From assembly GCF_010389155.1 (NCBI RefSeq), contig NC_057767.1, positions 24,067,723 to 24,131,722 of the forward strand: DNA of 64,000 nucleotides, read 5' to 3'. Made by a program: the position numbers and the translations under genes. The stretch's first letter is position 1, and each line of letters starts with the position of its first letter. This DNA comes from Erigeron canadensis (taxonomy: Eukaryota; Streptophyta; Magnoliopsida; Asterales; Asteraceae). Below, piece after piece: positions 28,044 to 40,345 of this stretch. Under the pieces are notes generated by a model that was not told the origin of the DNA, made no database searches, and saw nothing but the letters and a program-made list of their open reading frames with translations.

Positions 28044-29690
28044 ATGCGTAACTAGTTATGTTTTGCTTATGTCGGCTGAGTGTATTTTTTGTTTTTTAGA
28101 GGCTAAGGAGTGACCGAATGATGATTGTTTTTAATTCACGTATTTTTATTGTTATGTTGATCACCTTTGTATTTGTACTTTTGATGCTTTGTTTTGGGTG
28201 ATTGCTTTGTTATGCATTGTACTGAAGCTTTGGTTTTAACTTTAAAATGAATGTTGTTTTCAAACTTGGTCTTATTGAAGTTTTCCAATAAATCTGGTGT
28301 GTTTTCAATCTTGTGAGTATGGTGTGTTCAATGATATTGTGTTCTATAATGTAAAGTTGATAGTTGAAAGAGGAAAAAAAATTATAATAAAAGGGGGTGG
28401 GTTCTATTAATAGGAGGAAGACGTATTTTAAACATAAAAGGCGGGTTCTATTGGTCAATAAGGCATATTTTATTATGTTTAAAGGGTCCGGTTGTTGTTG
28501 TAAAAGACTCGGTTGTTAAGGCAGATCTTATTATCATGTAAATAGCCAGGACTCCCCGCATAGGACACGCCTATGAAGCGGGTTGTATTACACTTATTAA
28601 TTAACCGGGACAAATCAATGAACGTGTAGTAATGAATAGCAGCGGAAAGGTTTCTAGTTTGTTTCAAAACCGCTCTGATTGCTCTTACGAGATCTGGCGT
28701 CTGTACGCAAAGGTATATATATCTATCCATTCGAACATAAATCTTATAATTGGTTCGTTATAGATCTTTGGTTAATTGGTTTAAACGAAACTAAGATTGG
28801 ATAATAAGAATGCATGGTAGCGTCTAAGCAGTAAGTTACGGGACATTAAAAACTAGATTAATTACCGTAATGAAATCTAAGAACTTACGTAATAATAATC
28901 AACTGTTGTACGTGTAGTCATGTTAAGAGGTTAATCCGTAAAAATACTTTTCGACGTACGCATGGTATAAAGGAAGAAGTACAATGTCATGCTAATTTTG
29001 TTGTAAAGTGGTGTATCCAAGGCCGGCCATAAGGGGGCTCGTGCAAAAGAGTCAGGCCCATTATCTTCTAAGGGCCCATAATTATTTTTATATATATATG
29101 GACTATGATATGTGGCTTAGATCCAGTAATAAAACAAAACCCAGTAGTTGTTTACTTGCTTTAGTAGCTACATGACAAAATGGTGTGTAAACTTTTTCTT
29201 ATAATCCAACAACAGTCACCATCAATTTTGACTACTTTACCTATTTTAGATGGTAAATGATATTCTTACCATGTCTTTTGATATATTAACCATCACTATG
29301 TGTTAACCGGTTGTACAATATGCATGAACTATTGTATTTTGTGGTAAATACATCAAAAATTTTAGTACTAATATCATTTCCCATTTTAGATATTGCAATG
29401 TTAAAAAAAGTTATAAATTAAACCTTTAAATTTAATAAACATACATAATCTCCTGAAGTTTACATAATCCCTCCTGAAATATACATGTTTTAACTAAAAT
29501 AGATGCTGCATACTTTACCTAAGTTTTCCCCCTTATCTAATTGGTAATCTGGTATTGTATTAACAAAGAAAAAAGATTCCCATTTGTTTATATACACACA
29601 TCTATAACATCATACAAAAAAAAAAAAAAATCAAAGTTATATCTATATGATAAATATACACGTTTATATAATAAAAAATGGCGATTTGAA
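28044..29690. other. Intergenic, no gene identified
   Basis: Nothing recognisable in most of it. On the minus strand 28700-28500 an 80-codon frame (TPDLVRAIRAVLKQTRNLSA...) reads rather like protein but matches no family I know. At 29015-29090 'AAGGCCGGCCATAAGGGGGC ... GGGCCCATAATT' resembles a worn hAT-type element end. Confidence 0.4.
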
Positions 29691-30180
29691 TGAATATAGA
29701 AATCTGTAGATTGTGGAAACAAAAGCATGAAATTTTATACCATTTCTCATCATTGTTTGGTTGTTTAAACACTCAACCAACCACCAATAATATCCATAAT
29801 CATCTTTTACATTTTATTAGAAGAACATACAATTACACAATAAAAAAAACATTGGCCCTGGGAAGGGAACCGGAACTGAATAGGTATCGGTTTGAACACT
29901 GCGCCGACCCTCCAGTACCGGTAGGGTGGGGAGCGTTTTGGTGACCACTATGCCGATTTCCCTGCATATTGATTCGACCATTACACGTTTAATTATAAAA
30001 AAAAACATGGGACCCACAAAAGCAACGACTCTCGTCTTTCTTCTTCTCTTTCTCTTTCTCTTTTCTTTTCTTTCTTTCTTCTTCTTTGCTTCTGCTGATT
30101 TCTTTCTTCATCTCCATCTCTTTTAATTTCTTTTTTTTTTCTTTCAATCCAACAATCAACAATCACAAAAATCACAAAAA

Positions 30181-31407
30181 ATGAATAGAGGGAAGAAACA
30201 AAAGGATCCAGTTTTCTCCAATCTACCAAAAAAACGCAAAAACCAACCACCTCCAAACAATCGCGAAGTTATGTCACCTCCTCCTTCGCAAAAAAACACC
30301 AACGAAGATTCTTATAGACCACAACCCGTTGATGAATTCTTGAGTGGGATGGATCCCTTGTTTTTCGAACCCACCCCGGGTTTTCGCAATTTGCGGGTGG
30401 TTCATCTTCACAACATTACGAAGAGGTTCAAGAAGAAGAAGAAAAATAAGAAGAGGAGGTCGATGAGGAGGAAGATGAAGCAATACCCGAGACCCAAGTA
30501 TCGGTTAAAGGTAAAAGAGAGTGTCGTGGATGGGGGAAGGATGAAAAAGAGTTTGGCAAAAGCTTGGTTAAGCGTTTCCAAGGATCCATACACTGGAAAT
30601 GCCCAAACGGCAGGATCATGTTGGAAAAAGGTGAAGTTTGAGATGGATAGACACTTGAACCGTGATTCGGGACATACCCCGGAAATGTGTCGGTCTAAAT
30701 GGAAGGATTTGAAACATAAGGTGTCAGGTTTTTGTGGTATCTACAATGTTAAGAAAAGTAAGATGTCGAGTGGCCAAAGTGACGAGGATGTGTTTAAGGC
30801 GGCTGTGGCATTGTATATGCAGAAATACAATAACAAGTTCGGGTTTCCGCATGTAGAGGTGTGGCAAATTTTGAGGAAAGGGCCGAAATGGGCGGAGGTT
30901 CTTACCTTGGAGAGGATTTGTGAAAAGTTGGGTAGCAAAAGGACAAGAACGGAAGGGTCAAATGTCAATATCCGTTTATCGAGGGAGGCATCGGTCCATG
31001 TTGACTTAAACGAGGACTAGGTGGATCAAGAAGGGGAAAGTGGGAACGACATCGATGCACCAGTAGAGCCTGCTATACCCGTGCCACCCCGTCGTAGAGC
31101 TAAGGGTAAGCAACCGTCTACATCCGCCTCCACCAAATCTGAAGAATTCTTGAAGATGGTCTCCGAGTTGAAATGCGACAATGAGGATAAAAAGCTAATT
31201 CGAGAGGAGATTATTCAGATGTAGAAGGTGATGATGGATAGCTATATGGCGGCAAAGGAGGCTAGGAAAAAACGGGAGCAGGAGATGACACGGATGGTCC
31301 AGAGTCAGCAGCGACAGAACGATATGGACTTCGTGGTCAGGCCACACGATCACCTCAGCGGGCCGATGTTTGGAGATGTTTTTGGCGCAGAAATGCGCCA
31401 TTTGTGA
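30181..31407 (+). pseudogene. SANT/NAM-like protein pseudogene (PIF/Harbinger ORF1 type)
   Basis: The frame from the ATG at 30181 encodes a Pro/Asn-rich start (SGMDPLFFEP), then a Myb/SANT-like domain of the kind found in plant PIF/Harbinger second proteins and 'NAM-like' host relatives: AKAWLSVSKDPYTGNAQTAG, FWxKV-like SCWKKVKFEMDRHL, MCRSKWKDLKHKVSGFCGIY, EDVFKAAVALYMQKY, and the tail block EVWQILRKGPKWAEV. The C-terminal region (SEEFLKMVSEL ... EARKKREQEMTRM) is the usual coiled helix. The gene is broken: in-frame TAG at 31018-31020 and at 31222-31224, and the stretch 30390-30550 reads in the wrong frame. In the next frame that stretch gives an acidic segment (EEEVDEEEDEAIPE) and KRECRGWGKDEKE, which is what the family has, so two compensating indels are present. 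The last stop is at 31405-31407. Probably a dead transposon gene. Confidence 0.75.
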
Positions 31408-31624
31408 GCAGTACGAATGGTCGTTGCCTTAGTTTATGTTGTTTAAGTTGTATGTTGTTTAAGTTGTATGTTTTACTTGTTTTATGTGTTTGAATAAATG
31501 ATTATATGTTTTGTGTTTTAAGTTGTATTTTTAATTTATTAAATAAAATGTTTTTGTTTATTTTAAATAAAATAAGTAGAAATTAAATTAAATAGAAAAG
31601 GGTGGGGAGGGGAGGGATGTTTTT
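31408..31624. other. AT-rich spacer up to the Copia fragment
   Basis: Possible 3' region of the SANT-like pseudogene. Includes a short repeat (GTTTAAGTTGTATGTT twice at 31440-31472). Confidence 0.4.
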
Positions 31625-33525
31625 GCATACTTTGTTGGGATGTTTTGGATCAATAAAACCTTCCGGTTGATCCATATAGACTTCTTCATCCAAGTAACCA
31701 TTTAAGATGGCAGTCTTAACATCCATTTGCCATATCTCAAAGTCATAGTACGCTGCTATGGCTAAGAGAATCCTAATAGCTCTTATGTCCGCAACTGGAG
31801 AAAAGGTTTCATCATAATCAACACCGAAATGTTGAGTATAACCTTTCGCCACGAGACGAGCTTTATAGGTGTGTACATTTCCATCCATGTCAGTCTTCTT
31901 CTCGAAGATCCACTTACACCCAACAGTTTGAGCATTTTGTGGAAGATCAACCAAGCTCCAAACTTGATTGTCTTTCATGGATTTCATTTCCACCTTCGTA
32001 GCTTCAAGCCATTTGTCAGATTCCGTATCTGATAATGCAGCTTTGAAATTTGGAGGCTCATCGAGATATCCAACAACGTCTTCTTCTACCATTAGACATA
32101 GTCTTTCGGTAGGACGTCTTGTCCTTTCGGACCTACGAAGTGGAATCGCTTCATTATCATCGACTTGAGGTTCATCACTTTGAACATTTTCCCCCCAAGT
32201 TGATGATTGCTAGTATCCTCAGAAGGTGACACATCTTCCTCTTGAGTCTCATCAAGTTCTACAACCCTCTCACTGTTCTCTTGAACTAACTTCTTTTCAA
32301 AGAATTCAGCATATCGAGCAACACGAACAGTGTTTTTGGCGGGATCATAGAAGTCGTAACCCATCGTTTCCTTAGGGTATCCGACAAAGATGCACTTAGT
32401 AGTTCTGGGTTCAAGTTTGTCAGGCGTATCGCGCTTCATAAGTGCCTCACATCCCAGACTCTTAAGTAAAACAAATTAGGGACATCACCATGCCATAATT
32501 CGTACGGTGTCTTGTCAACCTTCTTGGTTGGAACCATATTGAGAATGCGTACAACAGTCTCTAGAGCATAATCCCAAAACGAAAATGGGAGAGTTGTACG
32601 GGTCATCATTGATCTTTCCATGTCTAACAAGGTTCGATTTCTCCTTTCAGATACTCCATTATGCTGAGGAGTATATGGAGGAGTAAGCTGTTGGATAATT
32701 CCACATGCTTTAAGATAATCCTTAAACTCTTGGCTTAAGTATTCACCACCTCGATCCGAACGAAGAATCTTGATGGTTTTGCTGAGTTGATTTTCTACTT
32801 CATTTTTAAACTCTTTGAATGTTTGAAAGACTTCATGTTTATGTTTAAGCAAGTAAACATAACCATAACGACTTAAATTATTCATAGAATAATGAAGTAG
32901 CTAGCATTTTTCCTTGACATATGTCTAAAAGGGCTACATACATCGATATGTATTAGTCCAAGTAGTTCCTTAGCCCTCTCTGGTTTTATGCGGAAAGGGT
33001 ATTCTTGTCATCTTACTGAAAACACAAGACATGCATTTGTCAAATGATTCATGATTTGATTGTAAGATCCCTTCACGTTGAAGTTTTTCAATGCTTTTCT
33101 TGCTAACGGTAATTCGAAAGACACGCATTTATCAAATGATTCATCATTTGATTTATAAGATCTCTTCACATTGAAGACTTTTAATGCGTTTCTTGCTAAT
33201 GATAATGCCGAAGACACGCATTTATCAAACGATTCATCATTTGATTTGTAAGATATCTTCACATGGAAGTCTTTAAATGCGTTTCTTGACAAAATTTAAA
33301 CAAGATGACCATGTCAAAGATAGAGTCCAAGTTAACTTGACTCTTTTGCTATTGAATTATCATTTGAATCTCATCAACACTTATAATTCAGTTAAGAAGA
33401 TACTCGAAGAACTGGTTAAACCAACTTGCTTCTTCTTCTTGTTCAACTCAGCTAGATACTTAGGACAATTCCTCTTCCAGTGTCTCACTATAGCATAGTG
33501 ATGACAAGACTGGTCTTTAGCCGTA
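31625..33525 (-). pseudogene. Copia gag-pol remnant (integrase and N-terminal RT)
   Basis: Recognisable minus-strand pieces: zinc-knuckle tail HYAIVRHWKRNCPKYLAE near 33520, gag-pre-integrase ESFDKC motif, integrase core with [15 protein letters not shown] and YTPQHNGVSERRNRT (33000-32440), the FVGYP block (32380), and RT up to QMDVKTAILNGYLDEEVYM (31740-31680). Frames change at about 32436 and 32092 and upstream of 32885, so the polyprotein is broken in several places. It ends at the codons for NKVCK near 31625. Confidence 0.85.
33029..33292. repeat. Triplication of a ~92-bp segment inside the Copia gag-pre-integrase region
   Basis: GACA(C/T)GCATTTRTCAAAYGATTC recurs at 33029, 33120 and 33213 (spacing 91 and 93), each followed by CATCATTTGAT...AAGAT..CTTCACAT..GAAG. 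On the minus strand each unit encodes SNDESFDKC. The element normally has this segment once. Confidence 0.85.
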
Positions 33526-35908
33526 TGCTCCTTTTTCTAAAGGGTCTTTTAAGGTTTTGAGACTAAACACTTTGTTTTCTCTTACCTAAGTTCTTGCCTT
33601 TAGCTTTACGGTTGTTTTGCTTTCTAAACCATTCCCCTCTTGATCATAAGAACTTGGGTTATCTCAGATTTCTTGAAAGGTTTTCTTCATACTCAATCAA
33701 TTTGATATGAAGTCCAACTATGCTATGCAAATTTGTAATTATCTCTTATGCCAATAAGAATCGGCAGAAGATACGCATAGTTTAAACCTTTCCATAATGC
33801 TTAAAGTGACTCTTCATTTTGAGTACATGAGCACTTACCGATTTCCCATACTCGTGTTCAAGTTATGGAGTGACTCAATTAACTCAAGTAATTCAACTCC
33901 AACTTGTTTTCCATACATAAACTTGAGTTATTTGATCATATCACACGGATTTTGCAATCCGATTTGCCTTTTGAAGCTTAGGAGACATGCTTCTAGCATC
34001 AAATAAGCAACCTCAATATGTCTATTGTACCGAGTAGTTTATGCTTCCAACTGCAAAGCAGTGGCATTCACATTAGGAATAGCAGTATCTGAGTTTCAAA
34101 TGACATCGGTTTTCTTTTCAACTCTTAGAACAATCTTCTATTGACAAAACAGTCATTGAAATTGGTTTCAGAAAGTTTTCTCTTTCTAGCATTAACCTGA
34201 AAGCCGATTGGTGTATATTTTGTGAAGGATTTGTTGCCTTTTACAAAACAGATTCAAGTTCAATTATCGGTATTTTCGATAATAAATCCTTAAGAAATTA
34301 ACTACCCAATGTTTATAAAATAAACAACTAATTTCATTAAGGCTAGGATCCAATTGACATGCAACCATTTCATCAGTTGATCTGCTAGAAATAATTGCAC
34401 TCAAAAGGTAAGTGACGAGCAATAATTGCATTACAAGTGCAATTCCTAGAAAGTATGGGACCTACGTAAGACACTCGATTCATCAAGTGATCTATTGTAG
34501 TCATGTTTTGTCCCATCTTTTGCCACAGGTCAAGGTCTCACCGCTTAACTCGCTTTAAGTCGTCCAACTAAGAACGTGCAAAATTGACCACCACTGTGTA
34601 CCAGTGAATGAGTTTCGCCATGCAATCGCCATTTCACCACTGTGTACCAGTGAGTAAAACAACGACCCCATGTGTCCTTGACAAATTGGATGGCAAATGA
34701 CTTAAGTTTATTGGGTCATTCAATTTGATATATGATCAAAAAGTTATGTTTCGAAGATTCATGCATATCTTCTAAACATAATATTTAATAAAATCATTTG
34801 TATAGTCTTAACAACACAAGAGAGCTCGGTAGCTCCATTTGAACGCACAAAGAAGCGCAAGGGCAAAGGTTTGCGATGAACGCAATTAAAAACCCGCCCT
34901 TTTAGAAGGCTAGCGCACTCCGACTTATACCTCTCTTAGAGTTTATTCAAATGGGTGAGCCGGTGTATCTCAAGGTTGTAAGACTCCAAATTTATTAAAA
35001 AATCTCTATTTCGATATTGCTTAGTCAAGTTTATATTTTCTCAAAAACAATTTTACATCACAATTTATATCACAATAAATATGCAAAATTATAAACTATA
35101 ACTATTAAGCATGCAACGAGTTATGGTAGACCACCTAAACATGTCACTATGGTTTAATTATGTCTAAATCGGCTCCCCCTTCAAAGAAGAGGACCACATA
35201 CATCAAGTCGCCTTGATTGCGTAAGCCTTAAACATATACAAAACAATTAAGTATCATATAAGCACATAGTTGCTCACTGGAAATTCCAGTAGCTTCACGA
35301 CCTGCTTAGACCTGTTTCTGGTCCGATTCAGACTTTGACCAGAACTACAAAGTTTTAGCCCTATGTGTTGAGCATCTACAGTTCAAAGCACGATCTCTAA
35401 CTCATTACGGATAAAAAGATATGAAATTTTTAGTAAACTGTCGCAAAACAGAAAATTTATACGAAAAATTCACATTGTCACACAATTAATTATCCAATTA
35501 TCTAGCATAACTAACCCTAATGATCAAGATTTCATATCAATATATATGAGTAAGAATCATGAATGATTTGCATGAAAAATTCATGATTTTTACTTCTTTT
35601 TAACCATTAAAAATAAAGGTACAACATATAATCACATGCAATTTATCACATAAACATACAATTAATCAAAACTTGGATTAGGAACCCTAAAAAAAACTTT
35701 TTTTTTTTATTTTCTGGAAAAATTTTTTGAACCATATATATATATATAAAACCTTTTTCTAATTTAAATAATGTAATTAAATTACAAAATCAATTTAACT
35801 ATATATATATATATATTCAAAATTTATAAAAAATCAAGAACCCTAACCCCCTTCAAGTTTTGATTTATTGGTAATCAAAAAACATACATAGTAGGCTCGT
35901 GATACTAC

Positions 35909-36604
35909 TGTTGGGTTATATAACTATTATCAAATCAAATCACAAAGCACGCAACGGAAGACACGATCTATATAGTTTAATTAATTAACTAAATTATAGA
36001 ATGTGTACCTTAAATTGGAGAGAATTAAGCAAGAAACCTTAATAAGAAGGTTTGAATTAAACCTCTCTACGATTGCACACACAACGTTAGAATGTATGTA
36101 TGCTAGTACTTGATCACCAACCGAACAACCCTTTGTTCCTAGCTTTGAATTTCGACCCAAACAAAAACCCGGAAACCTTTTTCTTTGTTGAAGTCAACCG
36201 AACCAAGAGAGAGAGAGAGAGAAGAAGAGATTTTTGGGGATTTAGAAAACCTAATCAATTGTGTGTGTAGAAAACAATTAGATTATGCCTCTATTTATAG
36301 ACTTAGGAAACTTGATGACCAAGTTTAGGGTTTTTGAGGCCCTTGGACGATCGGCCCCCCCTCTATTCTAGAGGGTTTCCTAATTGTTTCCTAATTCCAA
36401 CTCTTCTTTGTTAAGTCCGTTAGTTAAGTACCGTGAACTTTTAACTCTTTTAATGGACCTCTGTTAGTTCTTCGTGATCAAATTAATTAATAAATTACAT
36501 TTAACATATTAATTAATTTATAGTTACATTCACGTTGAGGTGTGACCCCGTAGGCTTAAATATTTTTCGAACATACGTTTATTTTACGTAATCATATTCT
36601 AACA
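35909..36604 (-). repeat. 5' LTR of the truncated Copia element
   Basis: 696 bases with TG...CA ends (TGTTGGGTTATATAAC ... CATATTCTAACA). It borders the primer-binding site on its low-coordinate side, which makes it the 5' LTR of a minus-strand element. No second copy is in the window. Confidence 0.75.
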
Positions 36605-36971
36605 AATACTATTCGCTTGATACATGTATTTAATGTAAAAGAGAAAAAAGTGACAACACTCTAATATTAATTAAGCGAGGTGTGCATGCCCCTATAATTA
36701 GTCCATCTTTCCTACTTCCTTTCAGAAAATTGCAGGTGAAATCAAGGAATTTTTTTACATATAAGGCACAAATGCCTTCCATTTTGCAGAATAAGTTATC
36801 AGTGAAAAAAGAAAATTACAAAATTCCGTTTTGAACCTTTGTGTATAAGACCACGCTTGCAGTCGGTAAAAGAGTAGTCTATTTTCAATGTTTACTTTAA
36901 GGCTTTGAAAGTATAAATATAAATAAATATAAATATAAATATAAATATAAATATATAAATATATAGGAGAT
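36605..36971. other. AT-rich spacer with AAATAT-type microsatellite
   Basis: (AAATAT)n-like text at 36914-36965. Nothing else recognised. Confidence 0.6.
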
Positions 36972-37147
36972 GGGAATATAAGGCTGTTGGGTATCCAAGC
37001 TTAGGTGTAGAACACTCACATATTGTTTTTTTAATCCACAAAAATATTGGGGGCCCATGTATTTATTTATTAAACAAAAAATAATAAAGTATTAGTATGT
37101 GAGGGGTTAGACACCTAAGCTTAAGTGCCGGACAACCTTATATTCCC
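36972..37147. mobile_element. MITE with 37-bp inverted ends
   Basis: 176 bases. The left end GGGAATATAAGGCTGTTGGG continues to AAGCTTAGGTGT; the right end on the minus strand is GGGAATATAAGGTTGTCCGG continuing to AAGCTTAGGTGT. Superfamily unclear; no obvious target duplication. Confidence 0.75.
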
Positions 37148-37579
37148 TTTTTCCTAAATATATATATTAAGTATAAGTATATATATTAGTATATTGAATG
37201 AGTATGTTTGTGCTGTCATAATTCCAACCACACATGTTTATACAATTCAATTCCACGCTGACCGACCACCAACCAACTCAGTTGCAATCAATTAAAGAAT
37301 GATAAAAAAAACACACTCTCTTTGTATAGCTCGCAACACAAGCATACTTGCATCCAAAATAACATTTAATCATCCAAATTTTGTTCAACCTTTGTAAGGA
37401 AACAAATCCTTAATTCGAATACTTTTGATTCAGCCAAAAGTCAACCTAGTAACAGCATTCTCACTGCCGGGTATACCGGTTTTCGTAATTTTTTATGACT
37501 CAAAACTTATCTTTGCAAAATGGAAGGCATTTATGCCTTAATTGGAAAAAAAAATCGAAATTAAGTCATTTTAAGCATA

Positions 37580-37746
37580 TGGATGGATGGCACCAAAACT
37601 TATTTTAAAGAGTGGACTTCTTTATGCTTTACTTGCTACCTTGGCGAAGGCCTTGAAAGACAGCGGTCTTACCCAAGATCAGATGTCATGAAAGACTTAG
37701 ATGTTGCTAGATCCGGCGACAGGCTTTTCAAGTTTTTGATTCTTGA
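37580..37746 (+). pseudogene. Unrecognised coding remnant with a frame change
   Basis: One frame reads LLYALLATLAKALKDSGLTQ from about 37600 to 37680; the next frame then reads DLDVARSGDRLFKFLILE up to a donor-like GAG|GTATAC at 37746. Both halves look like real protein but I cannot name the family. The switch of frame suggests a single indel in a former exon. Confidence 0.35.
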
Positions 37747-37789
37747 GGTATACTTTTCGTTCATCATCATCGTTAATTGTTAGAATGAA

Positions 37790-38277
37790 AAAAATATGAA
37801 TAAGTTTCTATTGAATTTGAGTATTTATATACTTAGTTATTTAGCTTTGCTTCAACTTACATGAAATTGAAATTGAGCATTCACTTTTATAAGTGTGATA
37901 TATGCCAAAAAGTTTGGAGATTAAGCCGTCTAATATAATTATCTTTTGTATGTGGATTAAAAGGTATCAAGTTTGTTTTCTTTTCTTTTTTTTTTCCGTT
38001 ATAAAAAGATAAAAAAAGTTACCAAGCTTAACTTATACAGTTTTTAAGATCGAAGGTTAGCTCACAATAAATAGTGTTTGGTAAAAAGGTATGTTACTAT
38101 CTGTTTAGAAATTCTCAACGATTCATTGTTTTCAATGCTTCCATAAAGCTCCAAATCATATAACACCACAAGAAAGCCATCAACACCAATATATATTTTA
38201 TATAAAACACACACACAACACACAAAGGCCTATCTATCCTATAACTAAAAGATGAAGTTAGAGTACATTTGACACCC
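37790..38277. other. Intergenic, no gene seen
   Basis: AT-rich DNA, no conserved frame or repeat recognised. Confidence 0.5.
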
Positions 38278-38280
38278 TTA

Positions 38281-38310
38281 GGCCGGTTACAATAGCTTCT
38301 TCCATGCCTC
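38281..38310 (+). other. Possible 5' terminus of a PIF/Harbinger element
   Basis: TTA followed by GGCCGGTTACAATAGC (38278-38296) has the form of a Harbinger end: a TTA target duplication then a G-rich inverted end. It sits 200 bases upstream of a Harbinger transposase start. The matching right end was not found, so this is inference. Confidence 0.4.
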
Positions 38311-38865
38311 ATGGATGGGCTTGTCGTTGAGGAAGCTATTGTTAGCAACTTCTTCCACGCCTCATCCATGGGGTCTTCATCCCCACTGTTCATGGGTGGA
38401 AGAGCTTAGACGAGATTGAAAACTAATATACATAAACCAAACTCACAACTAACGCCACCACCATACTATGGCCCATATAATGTCGTCTTCGTCATCATCT
38501 TCTTTCGATTCTATGAGCTCGAATAACTATGATGACGCTCTTGTGAGTGCGGTTGTGGCAGCCGCTACTTTGGCGATGAGAGTCGCGGAAGAGGAAGAGG
38601 AAGAACAAGAGCGTTTGTGATTTACAAGAGGGTAGTTCTTGTAAGTCGTCGTGTAGTGGCACAAGAGAGGTCGATGCGCAACTACTTCGTAGATCAACGG
38701 ACTTACACCCCGAGAAAATTTAAGCGACGCTTTCAAATGCCTAAGGGTTTGTTTTTGAGGACAACTGGCGACTTGGAGAGAGATTGTATATATTTTCAAG
38801 AAAGAGTCAATGTCACGACAAAGCTTGGTACACCGCACTTCAAAAGTATACATCCACAATTCGAC

Positions 38866-39319
38866 TGTTGGACTCACGTAGTTGTGACCTTCACCGATCA
38901 TATATCAGTCCGATATGATAATTGACAAATAATTGAAATCCTTATGTCGGTAAATATACGATGGGCATATTTACCATTAATGACATAATATAGGGTTTCC
39001 CATTAGGTGGTTAGAATTAAAGAGACTTATAATACACATCATACAAAACACCAAGGGGGCTAAGTATAAATGTTATATATATAAATATAACATAATTAAG
39101 TCATTAGTGACTAATCAATCATTAATTTCGGCCACCCTTAATTGTGTGTGTTTTTTCTCTAATCTTCTTCCCCATCTAATCTATAATCACCTTAATTTGG
39201 GAACCAATCTCAATGGCAAGAATGTTGAATCAACTAACAGGTTCCTCAAGATCTTCAGGTTAGTAATCATTAATCATGTTTACATTATATTTATAATACG
39301 AATCAATATTTTTCCAACA
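38866..39319 (+). repeat. 5' LTR of the Copia element
   Basis: TGTTGGACTCACGTAGTTGT ... TTTTTCCAACA, 454 bases, with the retroviral-type TG...CA boundaries and a near-identical partner at 45225. The TATA-like TATATATATAAATATAA near 39074-39090 may be its promoter. Confidence 0.9.
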
Positions 39320-39321
39320 TC

Positions 39322-39332
39322 TGGCATCAGAG
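39322..39332 (+). other. Primer-binding site (initiator tRNA-Met type)
   Basis: TGGCATCAGAG two bases after the 5' LTR, one mismatch from the TGGTATCAGAG typical of plant Copia elements. Confidence 0.8.
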
Positions 39333-39593
39333 ATAGGTTTATGTTTTCTTGATTCGTATTATTATTAAAACCGAAAATGGTTTATAAAATTAAAAACGTG
39401 ATTTTAATAAACGATAATAAGGTTTTGGTTATAATTTTGATCATAAAAAGCCTCGTTTTTTCTTAAAAAATTGAAGAATCTTAATTATGTTCTTCGTGTT
39501 CATGATAAAACTCATCTAATTTTCTTGAGTTTGATCCTAATTTCACTGAATTCGATGTCTAATTCATGTTTTGGTCGCCTAATTTTCCTGGTT

Positions 39594-39905
39594 AACCTCG
39601 ACCTTAACTAATCCAAGTCAAGCTCGACCTTAATCATCTTGTTCGAGCTCGACCTTACATTGGACCACTCGAGCCTCGACCTTAACTAAGTCTAAGTCAA
39701 GCTCGACCTAGCTAGGCTCGACCTCGACCTAGCTAGGCTCGACCTCGACCTCATCTTGCACTAGTCGAACTTCGACCTAAATTGTGGTGCTAGTCAACCC
39801 TCAAGCTAGCTAAACTTCGATCATAAGTCTTGGCTAAACCACGAGCTAGTCAACTTCGACTCAAGCTAGTTAAGTTCGACCTCAAGCTAGTCGAACTCGA
39901 CCGTA
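39594..39905. repeat. GCTCGACCT minisatellite in the Copia leader
   Basis: Variants of AGCTCGACCTTAAC, CTCGACCTAGCTAGG and AAGCTAGTCAA recur more than a dozen times between 39594 and 39905; GGCTCGACCTCGACCTAGCT is exactly doubled near 39713-39745. The TCGA core recurs throughout. Non-coding. Confidence 0.8.
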
Positions 39906-40235
39906 TATTAACTTTTTGATTTAGACTTTATTCAATTCGACGTTAACTTAAGTCGTCCTTTTCTGATTTAGTCTCTATTGAATTCGACATTAATTTTAGT
40001 CGATTTTGATTTAGTCTTTATTGAATTTGATCTTGAGTTAACCTAAGTCGTCTTTTGATTTAGTCTTTATCGAAATATGAAATTATACGGCCTTAAAATA
40101 ACAACCTTGACCTTAAAATAACCCCATAATTTTATGGTCAAATTTGTCTCTAATTTTTCAGAAATAATTTTTTTTAAGACATTTTTACCATAATACTTTA
40201 AGGGTGAAAATTTTTTGGTCGCGCTGACCTGGCAG

Positions 40236-40320
40236 CTCGATCCCAACCAGGGGCTCTGCCCCTTGGACCCCGCTTCCTGGGGTGCTGCCCCCGGACCCCC
40301 GTAATGCTTGGAGGCTTCGC
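40236..40320. repeat. GC-rich box shared with the solo LTR at 60785-61253
   Basis: CCAGGGGCTCTGCCCCTTGG, GACCCCGCTTCCTGGGG and TGCTGCCCCCGGACCCCC lie in an otherwise AT-rich leader. The same box in inverted orientation occurs at about 60905-60970 inside the solo LTR. Confidence 0.7.
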
Positions 40321-40345
40321 ACTAATACATGGTTTCATCGTTTGT

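Larger units (their letters stand above)
31625..36604 (-). mobile_element. Ty1/Copia retrotransposon, 5' part only
   Basis: On the minus strand: LTR (36604-35909), a tRNA-Met-like primer site directly below it (TAGTATCACGAGCC around 35893-35906), a decayed gag region with a zinc-knuckle tail near 33525-33430, integrase (32885-32436) and the start of reverse transcriptase, stopping abruptly near 31625 inside RT. The rest of RT, RNase H and the 3' LTR are absent, so a deletion or an aborted insertion removed the 3' half. Confidence 0.8.

Noticed and set aside
29993..30256. Minus-strand Lys/Arg/Glu-rich ORF
   Set aside because: It is the antisense of a CT-rich leader upstream of the SANT-like pseudogene; the sequence is low-complexity without domains.
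33029..33292. CRISPR-like array
   Set aside because: Three ~92-bp direct repeats encode part of a retrotransposon polyprotein; there are no short repeats with unique spacers, and this is a plant nuclear genome.
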